From positions 1-64,000 of the forward strand of contig NZ_FNIF01000010.1 of assembly GCF_900103825.1 (NCBI RefSeq): 64,000 nucleotides of DNA, read 5' to 3'. The stretch comes from Paenibacillus sp. yr247 (lineage in GTDB: Bacteria; Bacillota; Bacilli; Paenibacillales; NBRC-103111). This document shows positions 24,314-33,876 of the stretch, piece after piece; within the stretch, counting starts at the first letter, position 1; each line of letters starts with the position of its first letter. The notes below the pieces were generated by a model that saw only the letters and a list, made by a program, of their open reading frames with translations, made no database searches and had not been told where the DNA came from. A program made the translations under genes and the position numbers.

Positions 24314-24466
24314 TCAGATTTGTTTGAGTCTAACATAGTAATTCGGCGTTATTCCGCTATTTGTGGCTTGCAGCGACGTATATTCAGTAGGAACGAGTGT
24401 CACCGTCGAATCTGCCTGATCAGTTACACCGGATATTAGAATGATTTGTGTAGTGCTCAAAACGTA
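24314..24466 (-). pseudogene. Possible coding remnant
   Basis: Open frame of about 50 codons without a start or ribosome binding site, reading ISGVTDQADSTVTLVP and ATNSGITPNYYVRLKQI then stop. Composition looks like the end of a beta-rich protein. It ends just upstream of the small gene at 24298. No family recognised. Confidence 0.25.
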
Positions 24467-24540
24467 TTAAAAGAGAACCTGGACATTGACCAAATTTAAC
24501 ACTATCTAATTGACTGCCATTAAATATATGGTTCAGAGTT

Positions 24541-24572
24541 AAAAGACGAAGCTCCTAGCAGCTTCATCTTTT
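24541..24572 (-). terminator. Terminator of the ger operon
   Basis: AAAAGACGAAGCT (24541-24553) pairs with AGCTTCATCTTTT (24560-24572) around six bases. It begins just past the GerC-family stop codon at 24579. Confidence 0.75.
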
Positions 24573-24578
24573 TAAGTG

Positions 24579-25670
24579 CTATTTAATTCCCCCAGATCCT
24601 AAAAGGTTAATTTTTACATTAACATGAAAGACTAGTTGAGGATAAACGGCTGTCCATTGTTCCCATTCTTTTTCACGGTGATGGTGAGTTGCACGGTATC
24701 TTAAGCCCAAACCGATAGGATCGACCCCGATAGACTGAAATTTCTTTAGTACATTTTCGTAACGCTTAGCCGCCTCTTTTTCGGCTTCATGCTCATATTG
24801 CTTCCATTTCGAATAATCAAGCGACTGACTAGACTCTGCTGCTTGCCCTCTTATTTTAATATTCATCGTAAGCTCAGGTGTAGAGTCGTTTGCTTCATTT
24901 AAGGTGTATGTATATCCGAAATTTGTCACACTCAAAGCAAATTGAGCGGTATCTGTTCGGGTTTCTATTTCGAACTTACTAATTTTTTTTGATAATTCAT
25001 TGAAAACACGAGTCTCATCTGGATTTAATACTTCTTTCACTTTCTCTTTATCAAAGACGGCTACTTGATCGATTAAGTACGTTTCGTTGAGTGGTCTTAT
25101 GACAGGTAAATAGGGATCTAAACCTTTTTCGCTTAATCTCCTATGAAAATCAAACAAATACTCGGTCACAATAAATGCCGATTCCGTACCTTCTTGATCA
25201 AAACTTAAAAACAAACTGTCTCCGGGCAACCGTTCGGACTTGGGTCTTACTTTCAGCACTTGCTCTGCCGATGGATCCCCTAAAGCCATGAATGTCGTCC
25301 CCTGGATTTCTCGCCGCCGCAAAAACCAGTCGATCGTTTCCCGATTCAGACGTTCTTCAGCCAAGTCCTTTCCGAAAATGATAATTTTGGATTGTGAAAA
25401 ATCCAGTTCTTTATCCACTTTTGATTTGAGATGTTGAACAGCTTCCGTGATCGTTTTGGCATCATCACTTACGATTTGGAACGTATTCGTCTGGCCTGGT
25501 TTGATTTGCAAAGATGGAATGGCGAGTTTTAAAGAAACATGCAGGGGCAGATCTTTATCATTTGACTTATCTATACCAATAGCCTTAACAATAAATCGTT
25601 TGTCCATATCTTTGAAACCGCAGCTGGATAACAAAGGAACTACTAACAGGAGTAACAACATCGTTTTCAT
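24579..25670 (-). CDS. Ger(x)C-family spore germination lipoprotein
   Basis: A protein of 363 residues with lipobox LLSSC (cysteine about residue 17), so it is anchored on the outer face of the spore inner membrane. FIVKAIGIDKS near the N-terminus and the C-terminal YPQLVFHVNVKINLLGSG are typical GerC-family elements. It is the third gene of a receptor operon and overlaps the GerB-family gene by four bases. With the two membrane subunits it forms a germinant receptor; the germinant cannot be read from sequence. Confidence 0.9.
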   Translation of the reverse strand: MKTMLLLLLVVPLLSSCGFKDMDKRFIVKAIGIDKSNDKDLPLHVSLKLAIPSLQIKPGQTNTFQIVSDDAKTITEAVQHLKSKVDKELDFSQSKIIIFGKDLAEERLNRETIDWFLRRREIQGTTFMALGDPSAEQVLKVRPKSERLPGDSLFLSFDQEGTESAFIVTEYLFDFHRRLSEKGLDPYLPVIRPLNETYLIDQVAVFDKEKVKEVLNPDETRVFNELSKKISKFEIETRTDTAQFALSVTNFGYTYTLNEANDSTPELTMNIKIRGQAAESSQSLDYSKWKQYEHEAEKEAAKRYENVLKKFQSIGVDPIGLGLRYRATHHHREKEWEQWTAVYPQLVFHVNVKINLLGSGGIK

Positions 25671-26773
25671 AAGCTTGGCCTCCGCTTACTCAAGAAATAA
25701 ACAGTTAAGACAATGAAGACGTCCATGGGTAAACGTATCATCATCCAAAAGGAGGACACTCGGAACAAATCATCTTCACCTAAAAGACTTCCAGCTACAA
25801 TTGTAGCAATACCCATCAATCCACAGCTTATCGCATTCGGAAGTACAGTGGTTACAGAAGATGTATTCGGTTTACTTCGAGGAAAACAACTGCTAATGGC
25901 TTCAGAAGCGACATGCCATGTCACCATAGTGTATAGAAACGTAATACTTAAAAAGACGAGCAAAAAAATATAAACAACATGATCAATAAATGCATATTTC
26001 ATCTGTATCGCCTCTGCCGTAGAAACCCAAGTGAAAATATAGTCATTAACACCATCTATGCCTAAAGTTCCAATTGGAATAATAAATGTCGACGACAGCA
26101 TGCCGAAACCGAAAATAGGAATCAGCCATCTGTATTTAATGGATTTTGAGTGAGTAAATGTACGATTAAAAATAGACAAACTCAGATAACCCACGAATGC
26201 ATAAGTAGAGACAGATAAACTCTTCCAACTCGGAAACATCCATGTGTAGTCAAGTATGACTTTTACTGCATCATAGCTCATGTGTTTATTTGTTAGCGCT
26301 TTTATTATCAAGAACAAGAGTAAAGGCACACTGAGAATCAGTACAATTTCCGCACAATATAACACTGTTTTTGAGGATTGCATAGCGCCAAAACATACAA
26401 CAGTTACAAAAAGCAAAAGCAAAATATACGATGGCGTTTCCGGATTCAGATATCTGGATATGATGAAAGTGAAATTGATTAATACAAGCCCGCCCGCGGT
26501 GAAATATAATGCACCAAAGAAAAGCAATAAAGGAATATAGATGCTTTTGTGCAGTGAAAGCTTATAGATTTCGGGTAGACCCTTCCCTGGAAACTTTAAG
26601 AGAGAGCCGGTAAAGATGTACAAAAGTATGCTGCCAATCAAGGTTCCAAGAATTAGCGACATGATTGCACCCTCATACCGCTCGTTAATGAGAATTCGTG
26701 GAACGTACAGAATGGAGTTAATCATCATGGTTAATATCAGAGCGTAAAAAAAATACCGTGACAATGATTTCAC
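25667..26773 (-). CDS. GerAB-family endospore germination permease
   Basis: A protein of 368 residues with about ten transmembrane helices, belonging to the amino-acid/polyamine/organocation-like GerB family. This subunit is thought to bind the germinant. It overlaps the GerA-family gene and the GerC-family gene by four bases each, so translation of the three is coupled. Confidence 0.9.
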   Translation of the reverse strand: MKSLSRYFFYALILTMMINSILYVPRILINERYEGAIMSLILGTLIGSILLYIFTGSLLKFPGKGLPEIYKLSLHKSIYIPLLLFFGALYFTAGGLVLINFTFIISRYLNPETPSYILLLLFVTVVCFGAMQSSKTVLYCAEIVLILSVPLLLFLIIKALTNKHMSYDAVKVILDYTWMFPSWKSLSVSTYAFVGYLSLSIFNRTFTHSKSIKYRWLIPIFGFGMLSSTFIIPIGTLGIDGVNDYIFTWVSTAEAIQMKYAFIDHVVYIFLLVFLSITFLYTMVTWHVASEAISSCFPRSKPNTSSVTTVLPNAISCGLMGIATIVAGSLLGEDDLFRVSSFWMMIRLPMDVFIVLTVYFLSKRRPSL

Positions 26774-28104
26774 CTAGTTTTTTTGTCCTCTCCTATAAAA
26801 AGCTTCAAATATGGTCGACCAAAGCTTCTCAAACTCACCGTGTATACAAGGAAACAAAATAACCCTGCTAGCACACCTACCAACCCAAAGAATATAGCTA
26901 ATAGAACAAGTGGAAATTTGATGACCCTCAGCGAAAAACCCAACGTATTCATTGGAATCACAAAATTCGAGATGGCTACTGCCGAAGCGATAATAATCAT
27001 AATACTGCTGACTAGCCCTGCCTGTTGAGCCGCTTGTCCTAAGATTAGACCACCTACGGTTGTCGCTGTAGAGCCAATAAACTTAGGAAGACGAATACTT
27101 GCTTCGGTTAGCGCTTCAATTAAGAAAAGCATGAGAAAAACTTCGTAAAAAGATGGGTAAGGTACCGCCGCACGACTACCTGCAATTTCAATCGCTATTT
27201 GCGACCGAAAAAATTCAGGATTATAAGAAACGGTTGCTACGTATAGAGCAGGCAGTGAAGTCGTAATAAACATGCCTATAAATCTCAATATCTGCAGCGG
27301 TCTAACGATCCATGGTAATTCATAGACATCATCCATCGATGCCATGAAGTCAAAAAATACCGCTGGCAAATTGACCGAGAATGGAGTTCCATTGAGGAGT
27401 AAAGCAATTTTTCCTTTGCTTAGATTTAATACGGTTCTATCGGGCCTTTCTGTGATCATTAAAGTTGGTAAAAATTGATAACGTTTCGTGAGCAGCATTT
27501 GGAGCTGATTGGCAGCTTGGATGACTTCCGCATCGATTGACATAAGCTTATTCTCAAGCTGCAAAAGAACGTCCTCATCCACTCTCGTCTTATCGTAAAT
27601 GATCGCTAATTCAGTTTGACTTTGTGTGCCAATTTTCATAAATTCAATATGTAAATCCTGCGAGGGGTATCGTGTTCGTAAGATTTGTATATTCGTTGCG
27701 AGATCCTCGGAGAAAGCAAATTGGGGCCCCTGAAGAATGTTTTCAATTGATGTTTCTTGAGGCTGAGACGTCGGGTCTTTTTTTGCTTCAATTGCACAGG
27801 TCATCTGAGGGAAAAACAACAATGTATAGCCGCCAATTAGCTTCTCGATCATTTGATCTTCGCTCTGAATAATCTCAAATCCCGGCAGCATTTTTAAGGC
27901 TAATTCAATCTCCGATAAGCTGCTTCTATCTAAAATAGTCTTAATGATCGCGGTATGTATATATTTCTTATCACACATGGTTGAGAAATAAACGAGGTCA
28001 ACTGTTTCGTCACTTAAATTGAGCTTTCTGATTTCAAGGTCATCGGCTCGAACCATACCATGAATTAATGTATCTAGTTCAAATGCCTGCATGAGGAAGA
28101 TCAT
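26770..28104 (-). CDS. GerAA-family spore germination protein
   Basis: A protein of 444 residues, shorter than the usual 480-500, mainly because of a short N-terminal leader. It has an N-terminal soluble domain (about 1-230) and C-terminal membrane helices. Family motifs include ITERPDRTVLNLSKGKIA, SIRLPKFIGSTATTVGGLILGQAAQQAG and the closing region RPYLKLF. An alternative start is the ATG at 28092. First gene of the operon. Confidence 0.9.
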   Translation of the reverse strand: MIFLMQAFELDTLIHGMVRADDLEIRKLNLSDETVDLVYFSTMCDKKYIHTAIIKTILDRSSLSEIELALKMLPGFEIIQSEDQMIEKLIGGYTLLFFPQMTCAIEAKKDPTSQPQETSIENILQGPQFAFSEDLATNIQILRTRYPSQDLHIEFMKIGTQSQTELAIIYDKTRVDEDVLLQLENKLMSIDAEVIQAANQLQMLLTKRYQFLPTLMITERPDRTVLNLSKGKIALLLNGTPFSVNLPAVFFDFMASMDDVYELPWIVRPLQILRFIGMFITTSLPALYVATVSYNPEFFRSQIAIEIAGSRAAVPYPSFYEVFLMLFLIEALTEASIRLPKFIGSTATTVGGLILGQAAQQAGLVSSIMIIIASAVAISNFVIPMNTLGFSLRVIKFPLVLLAIFFGLVGVLAGLFCFLVYTVSLRSFGRPYLKLFIGEDKKTR

Positions 28105-28384
28105 CCCTTTTGTTTTATCGCTATGTACACCTAATTTCCCACTGTACTGGAAAAATTATTCATTACAGTGAATTATGTGCCATATTCGGATTGTTACAAC
28201 TGAATACTCACCTTTACTTCCCCAAACTCCCCGATAATGAAAGAGTAATACTTTCGGAAATAATATCCTGCAAAATATTAATCGTTCATTCCCAGGATTT
28301 CACCCTCTTTGTAAAAAGGATTAGATTTCAAATTGATCGAATGTTAACATTGTAGATATATAGTTAAGGTTTTGGAGGTATCGC

Positions 28385-29575
28385 ATGAGGGCCGCTGAGG
28401 AGAAAGCTAGATGCTTTCATTATCTGCACGAGATTGATGTCATTGGAGCTGATAAAGATGGGCAGCTTCTGTTTGCATGTATTCACCCGGAAAGGCAAAA
28501 GTTGCTTTCCAATACACTGCTACTCGTGAAAGAAATGATTGAAGAAATGTCGGGTGTTGATCATCCATACTTCACGTTTTGCACACCTGATTCGTGTTTG
28601 TTTCATGCCCTATCGGTTCTGACTGAAAACGAAAAGCTCATCCTCATTATAGGGCCAATTGGATTGGCATCCCCTGAGAGCAAATACGATAAGCTGATCC
28701 CCTCCAAAAACAGAAAAGAGCTCGAATATCTGGGGCGATTATTCTATTGGTTGTTCGTCAAAGATGAAGAACATTGCATTCCGCTCCCGAGAATGTACAG
28801 CATTACGCATACCCCCTCTCCCCTCGTAATCCCTGAGGTTTCTCTTGTCAAGCTCTACTACGAGCAAGAAGCTTTGCACATTACACTTGAGGAATACAAG
28901 CGGTTAAAAGAAAAAATGCAGACCGGCGACGTCTCCTTCGTTCAAAGCCACTTGGACTCCATGTCCAGCTTCCAAGAGGGCGTCAACCGATTTGAACTTG
29001 CGAGCGGCGACATCCTTCGTTCCGCGAAAAATCATTTCATTTCCACATGCGCGATCGTTTGCCAAATTGCGGTGGAAAGCGGCGTAGAGAATGAATATGC
29101 AAGAACGCTTGCCTACAAATTTATCGAACGGGCGGAGAGCCTTGGTACAAGAGCAGAAATTGTACTGCTCGTGAAAGAGATGATTTTACAATTTACGGCT
29201 GCCATCAAACAATTTGCAAATCCACAATACTCAGCATTAGTGAGAGATATCATTCACTATATGAATTTACATTTTTTCGAAAAAATCACATTGAACGACG
29301 TGGCGGATAAATTCAGTAAGCATCCTTCCTATATATCGAATAAGATCAATATGGAAACAGGACTGTCTTTTAGCGGCAATTTAAATGAAATTCGCATAGC
29401 CGAGAGCAAGCGAATGCTGACGGACTCACAAAAGTCGATCCATGAAATTGCCATCGCAGTCGGCTTTGATTATCAGAACCATTTTTCGAAAGTGTTTAAG
29501 AAAATTACGGGTATCACGCCATCCGAGTATCGGAATAAACAGCGAGTGATTACCTCTGACCTTCTCAGAAAATGA
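28385..29575 (+). CDS. AraC-family transcriptional regulator
   Basis: A protein of 396 residues. The C-terminal 100 residues hold two helix-turn-helix motifs (ITLNDVADKFSKHPSYISNKI and SIHEIAIAVGFDYQNHFSKVFKK, ending ITPSEYR). The N-terminal 280 residues are a sensory part without membrane helices. The ribosome binding site TTGGAGG precedes the ATG. It is divergent from the ger operon and convergent with the sugar locus, so it could control either; the locus has its own membrane regulator, so its target is open. Confidence 0.85.
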   Translation: MRAAEEKARCFHYLHEIDVIGADKDGQLLFACIHPERQKLLSNTLLLVKEMIEEMSGVDHPYFTFCTPDSCLFHALSVLTENEKLILIIGPIGLASPESKYDKLIPSKNRKELEYLGRLFYWLFVKDEEHCIPLPRMYSITHTPSPLVIPEVSLVKLYYEQEALHITLEEYKRLKEKMQTGDVSFVQSHLDSMSSFQEGVNRFELASGDILRSAKNHFISTCAIVCQIAVESGVENEYARTLAYKFIERAESLGTRAEIVLLVKEMILQFTAAIKQFANPQYSALVRDIIHYMNLHFFEKITLNDVADKFSKHPSYISNKINMETGLSFSGNLNEIRIAESKRMLTDSQKSIHEIAIAVGFDYQNHFSKVFKKITGITPSEYRNKQRVITSDLLRK

Positions 29576-29604
29576 AAAAGCGGGGCCTTATGCCCCCGCT
29601 TTTT
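29575..29604. terminator. Bidirectional terminator
   Basis: AAAAAGCGGGG (29575-29585) pairs with CCCCGCTTTTT (29594-29604). It serves both the AraC gene and the end of the large minus-strand catabolic operon. Confidence 0.85.
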
Positions 29605-29606
29605 CG

Positions 29607-30542
29607 TTAAAGTATCTGTACGGCTTCGCGCCAATTCCCTGCACCAATGGATATCTCCAAATACCACTCGAAGGATCGATTGGCCGGTATCACTTGCGCC
29701 GTCCCGTTGCCTATCGCCGTTTCCAAAGAATCGTAATAGCCGATACTCGGCTCCAAAGCACAGGTCACCCGATCATTAAACATGCCTTCGTCCATCCAAA
29801 CGCCGATGTAAGGCACCTTGTCTGACGGGACAGAAAGGAACAAGAAGTTGCCGCTTTCCTCGCCATACAGCCCTGACCAGCCATCCGGCACCCGCCCTCT
29901 AAAGTAAAACTTCCTTGCATCTCCTGTAACGAATGCGGAAAGTTGAGATACGGTATTCCATGCATAAGATTCACCTGCGTGAAGCGTATGGCCTTCGTAT
30001 ACGCACAACATTTCCTCAATCGCTGGAGGAAGAAGGATCCGGGTTGGCTCTGTGATAGAGAATTGCGGATGAGGCACCCACAAAAACGGCATCTCTTCCT
30101 CGCTGTCATTCTCTACACAGTAATCCAGCCGTACGCGATCGGGAGATGGAAATGAGATTCGTCTTTTGAATCTGTACGGCAGCATAGGACTTCGGACTGA
30201 GCAAACCACCGCGTTCTTCTCGATCTCATATTCCCATGGCAGAGCCCAAAGTTCGCCATGATCAGGCAGCACCATGTTTTCTTTCCCGCGAGCCTGACAC
30301 GCATTTATCGTTGGGAAGCACTCATCCCAACCGCTCATGTCCCAATCCGTGAAGGTCGAGCCGTAAACCGGTTGCCGCAAAACACGAGACCCCGAGTCCA
30401 GCATCCATTCCTTTCCCGTTGGTTTATAAACGATTGAAACCAGTTTCCCGCCTAGCTCCGGCACCATATCCAAGCGGATGCGTGCACTTTCAAGCGTTAT
30501 CGAAAATAATCCCTCATAGTCGCCAGTTGTTACTTGCACCAT
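29607..30542 (-). CDS. Aldose-1-epimerase-like protein
   Basis: A protein of about 311 residues with a beta-sandwich galactose-mutarotase-like fold: RLDMVPELGGKLVSI near the N-terminus, PDHGELWALPWE in the middle, LWVPHPQFSI and CALEPSIGYYDSL toward the end. Such proteins interconvert sugar anomers. The start is the ATG at 30542, with GAGG nine bases upstream, rather than the GTG at 30563 that would overlap the preceding gene. It is the last gene of the catabolic operon; the exact sugar is unknown. Confidence 0.7.
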   Translation of the reverse strand: MVQVTTGDYEGLFSITLESARIRLDMVPELGGKLVSIVYKPTGKEWMLDSGSRVLRQPVYGSTFTDWDMSGWDECFPTINACQARGKENMVLPDHGELWALPWEYEIEKNAVVCSVRSPMLPYRFKRRISFPSPDRVRLDYCVENDSEEEMPFLWVPHPQFSITEPTRILLPPAIEEMLCVYEGHTLHAGESYAWNTVSQLSAFVTGDARKFYFRGRVPDGWSGLYGEESGNFLFLSVPSDKVPYIGVWMDEGMFNDRVTCALEPSIGYYDSLETAIGNGTAQVIPANRSFEWYLEISIGAGNWREAVQIL

Positions 30543-30556
30543 GTTCACTTGCCTCA

Positions 30557-31507
30557 CTAGCACATGGCCCGATGAATATGCGCGCCGGTATGATTGGCTT
30601 CCAGACGAAGCGCTTGCTCAAATTGCTCATCCGCAAGCTTCAGACTTCCGAGACCGAGATGACCGAGTCCCATCATGTATCGGCAGTGAACTTCGTTTCG
30701 CACTTTCAAATCGTCTTCAAACACTAGGAAGTCTGGCAGCGAAACTGCAAAGTAATCAAATTTCACGTCGTCAAACAGGTGCTTCTCCGCGTAATCAATC
30801 AGCTTGTTAAAGCGGCGCTTAGCCTCCTTGTCATTGCCCAGTGCAAGCCAAGCCATGCCTTGGTAGAAAATCATATCCGGCGGCTGGTCGTTGTAATACA
30901 TCGCGCTGGCCGGTTCCTCCAATCCTTGAGAAGCGATCGTCCAGCATTCCTTCGCACGCTGCGCCTCATTTAAGCCTTCATGGGCAAGTCCAAGATAATA
31001 ATAAATATTGTTTTCTTGCGCTCCCGCCAGCTTGCCTTCGCCAAGATGATCCGGGTAAACGAGCGCTTGCTGCAAGAAGCTTACAGCCTGTTCAAAACGT
31101 TTTTCCGCCAATGCTTGCTTTGCCAATTCAACATGGGCAAACACATGCTGGCCGATCACTTTACCTTCGCCGCCCTCCCATGGGTGGAACTTCCGCGAAT
31201 TCAGCGCTTGAACAGCCCGCTCATGAAGACCTCGCGTATTCAACAGTGTGATGTATTCCACATAGAGATCATCGCGTTTGTTCACCAGAGCTTGGTGCTC
31301 CTCCAGCTTGCCGCAGCGGAGCTCCGGCTCGTAACCAAGCTTTTTGTACAGTTGATCCAGCTCGTAGAGAACGCGTGCATCGTCAGGATTGCAAGCAAAA
31401 GCCTTCTCCATCGAAATAAACGCGCTTGCCGCATCCCCGCGTTTATTGAAATAGGCAAGCGACAGATTGCGATGCACCGTGGCGAAATCGTCCCGAATCG
31501 CCCGCGA
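30557..31507 (-). pseudogene. C-terminal TPR half of a DUF5107-type protein
   Basis: From about 31500 down to 30557 the frame reads DDFATVHRNLSLAYFNKRGD, NPDDARVLYELDQLYKKLG, FHPWEGGEGKV and several TPR-like units, matching the C-terminal half of large DUF5107 proteins common in sugar loci. The N-terminal carbohydrate-active half is missing. Immediately upstream, in another frame, is the start of a different gene. An in-frame ATG at 31690 exists only as an antisense-free shadow of that neighbour, so no proper start is available. Best explained by a deletion that joined two genes. Confidence 0.6.
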
Positions 31508-31902
31508 TAGTGATAATAAATATAACTTGCCGCCATTTCTGGCTTTAGCCTTGCGATACATCCGATTCGGCCGTCGACTTGGCGACTTTCTCGCCAGGAA
31601 TCCGGGTCTGTCGGCACGCCGTCGTGAAAAATGTCCAGCATTTGGACTGACAAACGGCTCCCATGCTCTCCCGGCCAAGCTTCCAGCCATTCTGCATAGG
31701 CAGCCGGCCAGTCCCAGTCGAAGCTATCATGCACAGTCTCCATATACAGGCACAAATAACGGTCGCTTATGAACAAGGAGCCGGTGAGAACCTGCTCCGT
31801 TTGCAAATGGCTTCTCAGGTCCCCATCATCCTGACGGATTGCAGCGCAAAAGGCTTCCGCCGTTCCAACTTTCAGCTGGGAATAGTAAAGTTGTCTATTC
31901 AT
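31507..31902 (-). pseudogene. N-terminal part of a mutarotase-like protein
   Basis: An ATG at 31902 with a perfect AAGGAGG site begins a frame of about 132 codons with one ferredoxin-like domain resembling L-rhamnose mutarotases (QLKVGTAEAFCAAIRQ ... VQMLDIFHDG) and the beginning of a second (GRIGCIARLKPEMAASYIYY). The frame then runs into unrelated reading at about 31507, where the TPR fragment begins in another frame. The first domain could still be made as a truncated protein. Confidence 0.5.
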
Positions 31903-31932
31903 AGGCATCCTCCTTCCCGACCGGGTCTTCTT

Positions 31933-33876
31933 CTAATACAGCTTTCTGCCTTCAAGATGAACATTCTTTTCACAATCCAGCCATGGCATGTCATAGGATG
32001 GCGCATGTACATACCGATCCATACTCAATTGCAAGGTGACTCCCGTTCCTGCAGGCAGATCGACTTGCAGCCATTTATGATTAACGGTCGTCTTATCCAT
32101 ACTGCCTTCTACTTCGTCTAAGAAACTGACATCTTTAAATTCGTGCTCGCCGAATGTACCTGCCTGAATGATGACAGACCGGTTATCGAACTGGCTTGTG
32201 TTCACGAATTCAAGCGTGACAGACTGTGCGGTTAGCTCCTTCACCAGCGCAGCCACGGATTCTGGAAGTCCCGGACGTTTCGCTTCCGCATCATAATACC
32301 GGACACGGGCATGCTGTAAGCCTCCATGAGAAATATGCATAGGACCGCCTAAAGTCAGCTGAACCAGACTCTCCATGTAGATCGGGCACATTTCTTGCCA
32401 TACGTGAATACTTGAGAAATCATCTTCACTGTATTGATTCGCCCAGTTATACGGATTGCCCGCCTCGGAACGCATTTTGGTCAACTGCTGCGCGACCAAT
32501 TCACAGTTCGCATCGAGAATCTGCTGCGGATAATTTGGATTGAGCCCGCGGATATATTGAAACCATGGCTGCGTATTGCCGATGTAATGCTTCGTATTTC
32601 TTTTGGTTTTTTTGTCTGTGCCGGACAGCTTCGGAATGATGACCTGATTCCAGTCATGGTCTTTCGGAATACGGTCAATGCGCTCCAAATCTTCGTCCGC
32701 CATCGACATCGTCCATAAATAGACAGGGTACTGAGGTGCAGCTTTGCGATAATCCGTCCATCCAGCGTCAAAATGCTTATACGGAACACGCAGCTCGCCA
32801 TCTTGCTCTTTTCGCAGTTCCCAGTTCGCATCCAATTGTTGACGCGCCAGATCAAGCATCTTCATATCGCCCGTGAGCAGTGCAGCGTTCATGCAGGCGT
32901 TCGTTAACGGCTCGATGATCGTCATGAACCCATGCGGCCAGCGCCAGCCGTAATAGCCGCCCCACCATTTGCCGTCATTATACTCGCCGATCTCGCCGGA
33001 CAAACCGACATTATCTGGAATGATACCGCCGTTTTGTTGCGTTCTTTCCTGCCAAACAGCTAAATAATCCAGCACCCAGGTGCGATATTTCTCTTCGCCG
33101 GTATGGAGGAACGCGTTCGTTACTAGCCCTGTGGCGTTGAGATTCAACGGCACATCGCCGCGCGTCATGCGTTCATTCATCAAGCGGATAATGTATGCGT
33201 ACACCTCATCGTTCGACCACGGACATTTGCCGCTTGCAAAATCTACAGCGGGAATATCTTCGTACGGCGCCAAATAATCGTCCAAAATGCCGCGGTGCGT
33301 ACTCCAATCCTCTTCGGTCAGCTCGAACCGCGGCCCCATGCTCCCTGAAATCGCCGAACGGATCAGCTTGCGCTCCGCATCGTAATTGAGCGCCTCTTTG
33401 TCCTCTCCGGTATACATCCCGGCGAAACGCACAGCTCGTTGGCGATCCTTTAACGTAACAGGGCCGGCAAGACCAAGGAAATACGTGAACAAATATCCCT
33501 CTCCGTGATGCATCCAATCATAATACGCATCAAACTCGCGATGAATTTGCCCGTATTCCGTCCACTGCCATGTAATACCTTCCCAGATTTTACGAGCCAG
33601 TCCGTGCAGCTCGCTGCTTCCGCCCAGCATATATAGAAGAGCCAGATTCATAAATCCTTCATACGGATCGTCCGAGCCATCCATACCCGGCCAATCTTGT
33701 CGCCAGATTAAGGTTCCGTCCGGACGGGTATAACGCTCCACGAATTCGAAAGCCGCTTTATTTAATTGATCGATAAGCAACCGCTCCGTTAACGCCCATT
33801 GCGGCGGGACCACGTGACGCGCAGCGGAAATCCGCGGAATCGCTTGTTTGGAATTAGGCGTTGACAAGGTTATCAC
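31933..33876 (-). CDS. Unclassified (alpha/alpha) toroid protein of a sugar operon
   Basis: A protein of 647 residues (GTG start at 33876, or TTG at 33867 with GGGAG upstream). No signal peptide. The repeated helical pattern with many aromatic and acidic residues (GTLIWRQDWPG, DAYYDWMHHGEGYLF, GGYYGWRWPHGFM, NPYNWANQYSEDDFSS) fits an (alpha/alpha)6 toroid as in polysaccharide lyases and several glycosidases, followed by a beta-rich tail from about 520. I do not recognise the family. It overlaps the FAH-family gene by 14-23 bases and sits among uronate-degrading genes, so a role on an imported oligosaccharide is inferred. Confidence 0.6.
   Translation of the reverse strand: MITLSTPNSKQAIPRISAARHVVPPQWALTERLLIDQLNKAAFEFVERYTRPDGTLIWRQDWPGMDGSDDPYEGFMNLALLYMLGGSSELHGLARKIWEGITWQWTEYGQIHREFDAYYDWMHHGEGYLFTYFLGLAGPVTLKDRQRAVRFAGMYTGEDKEALNYDAERKLIRSAISGSMGPRFELTEEDWSTHRGILDDYLAPYEDIPAVDFASGKCPWSNDEVYAYIIRLMNERMTRGDVPLNLNATGLVTNAFLHTGEEKYRTWVLDYLAVWQERTQQNGGIIPDNVGLSGEIGEYNDGKWWGGYYGWRWPHGFMTIIEPLTNACMNAALLTGDMKMLDLARQQLDANWELRKEQDGELRVPYKHFDAGWTDYRKAAPQYPVYLWTMSMADEDLERIDRIPKDHDWNQVIIPKLSGTDKKTKRNTKHYIGNTQPWFQYIRGLNPNYPQQILDANCELVAQQLTKMRSEAGNPYNWANQYSEDDFSSIHVWQEMCPIYMESLVQLTLGGPMHISHGGLQHARVRYYDAEAKRPGLPESVAALVKELTAQSVTLEFVNTSQFDNRSVIIQAGTFGEHEFKDVSFLDEVEGSMDKTTVNHKWLQVDLPAGTGVTLQLSMDRYVHAPSYDMPWLDCEKNVHLEGRKLY

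Noticed and set aside
28130..28200. SigG promoter for the ger operon
   Set aside because: A TGAATA is present on the minus strand, but the -10 candidate (GAAATTA) matches poorly, so it is not reported as a feature.
31508..31690. N-terminal extension of the TPR frame up to an ATG at 31690
   Set aside because: The Arg/Pro-rich sequence is an out-of-frame reading of the mutarotase-like gene, so the TPR frame has no genuine start there.
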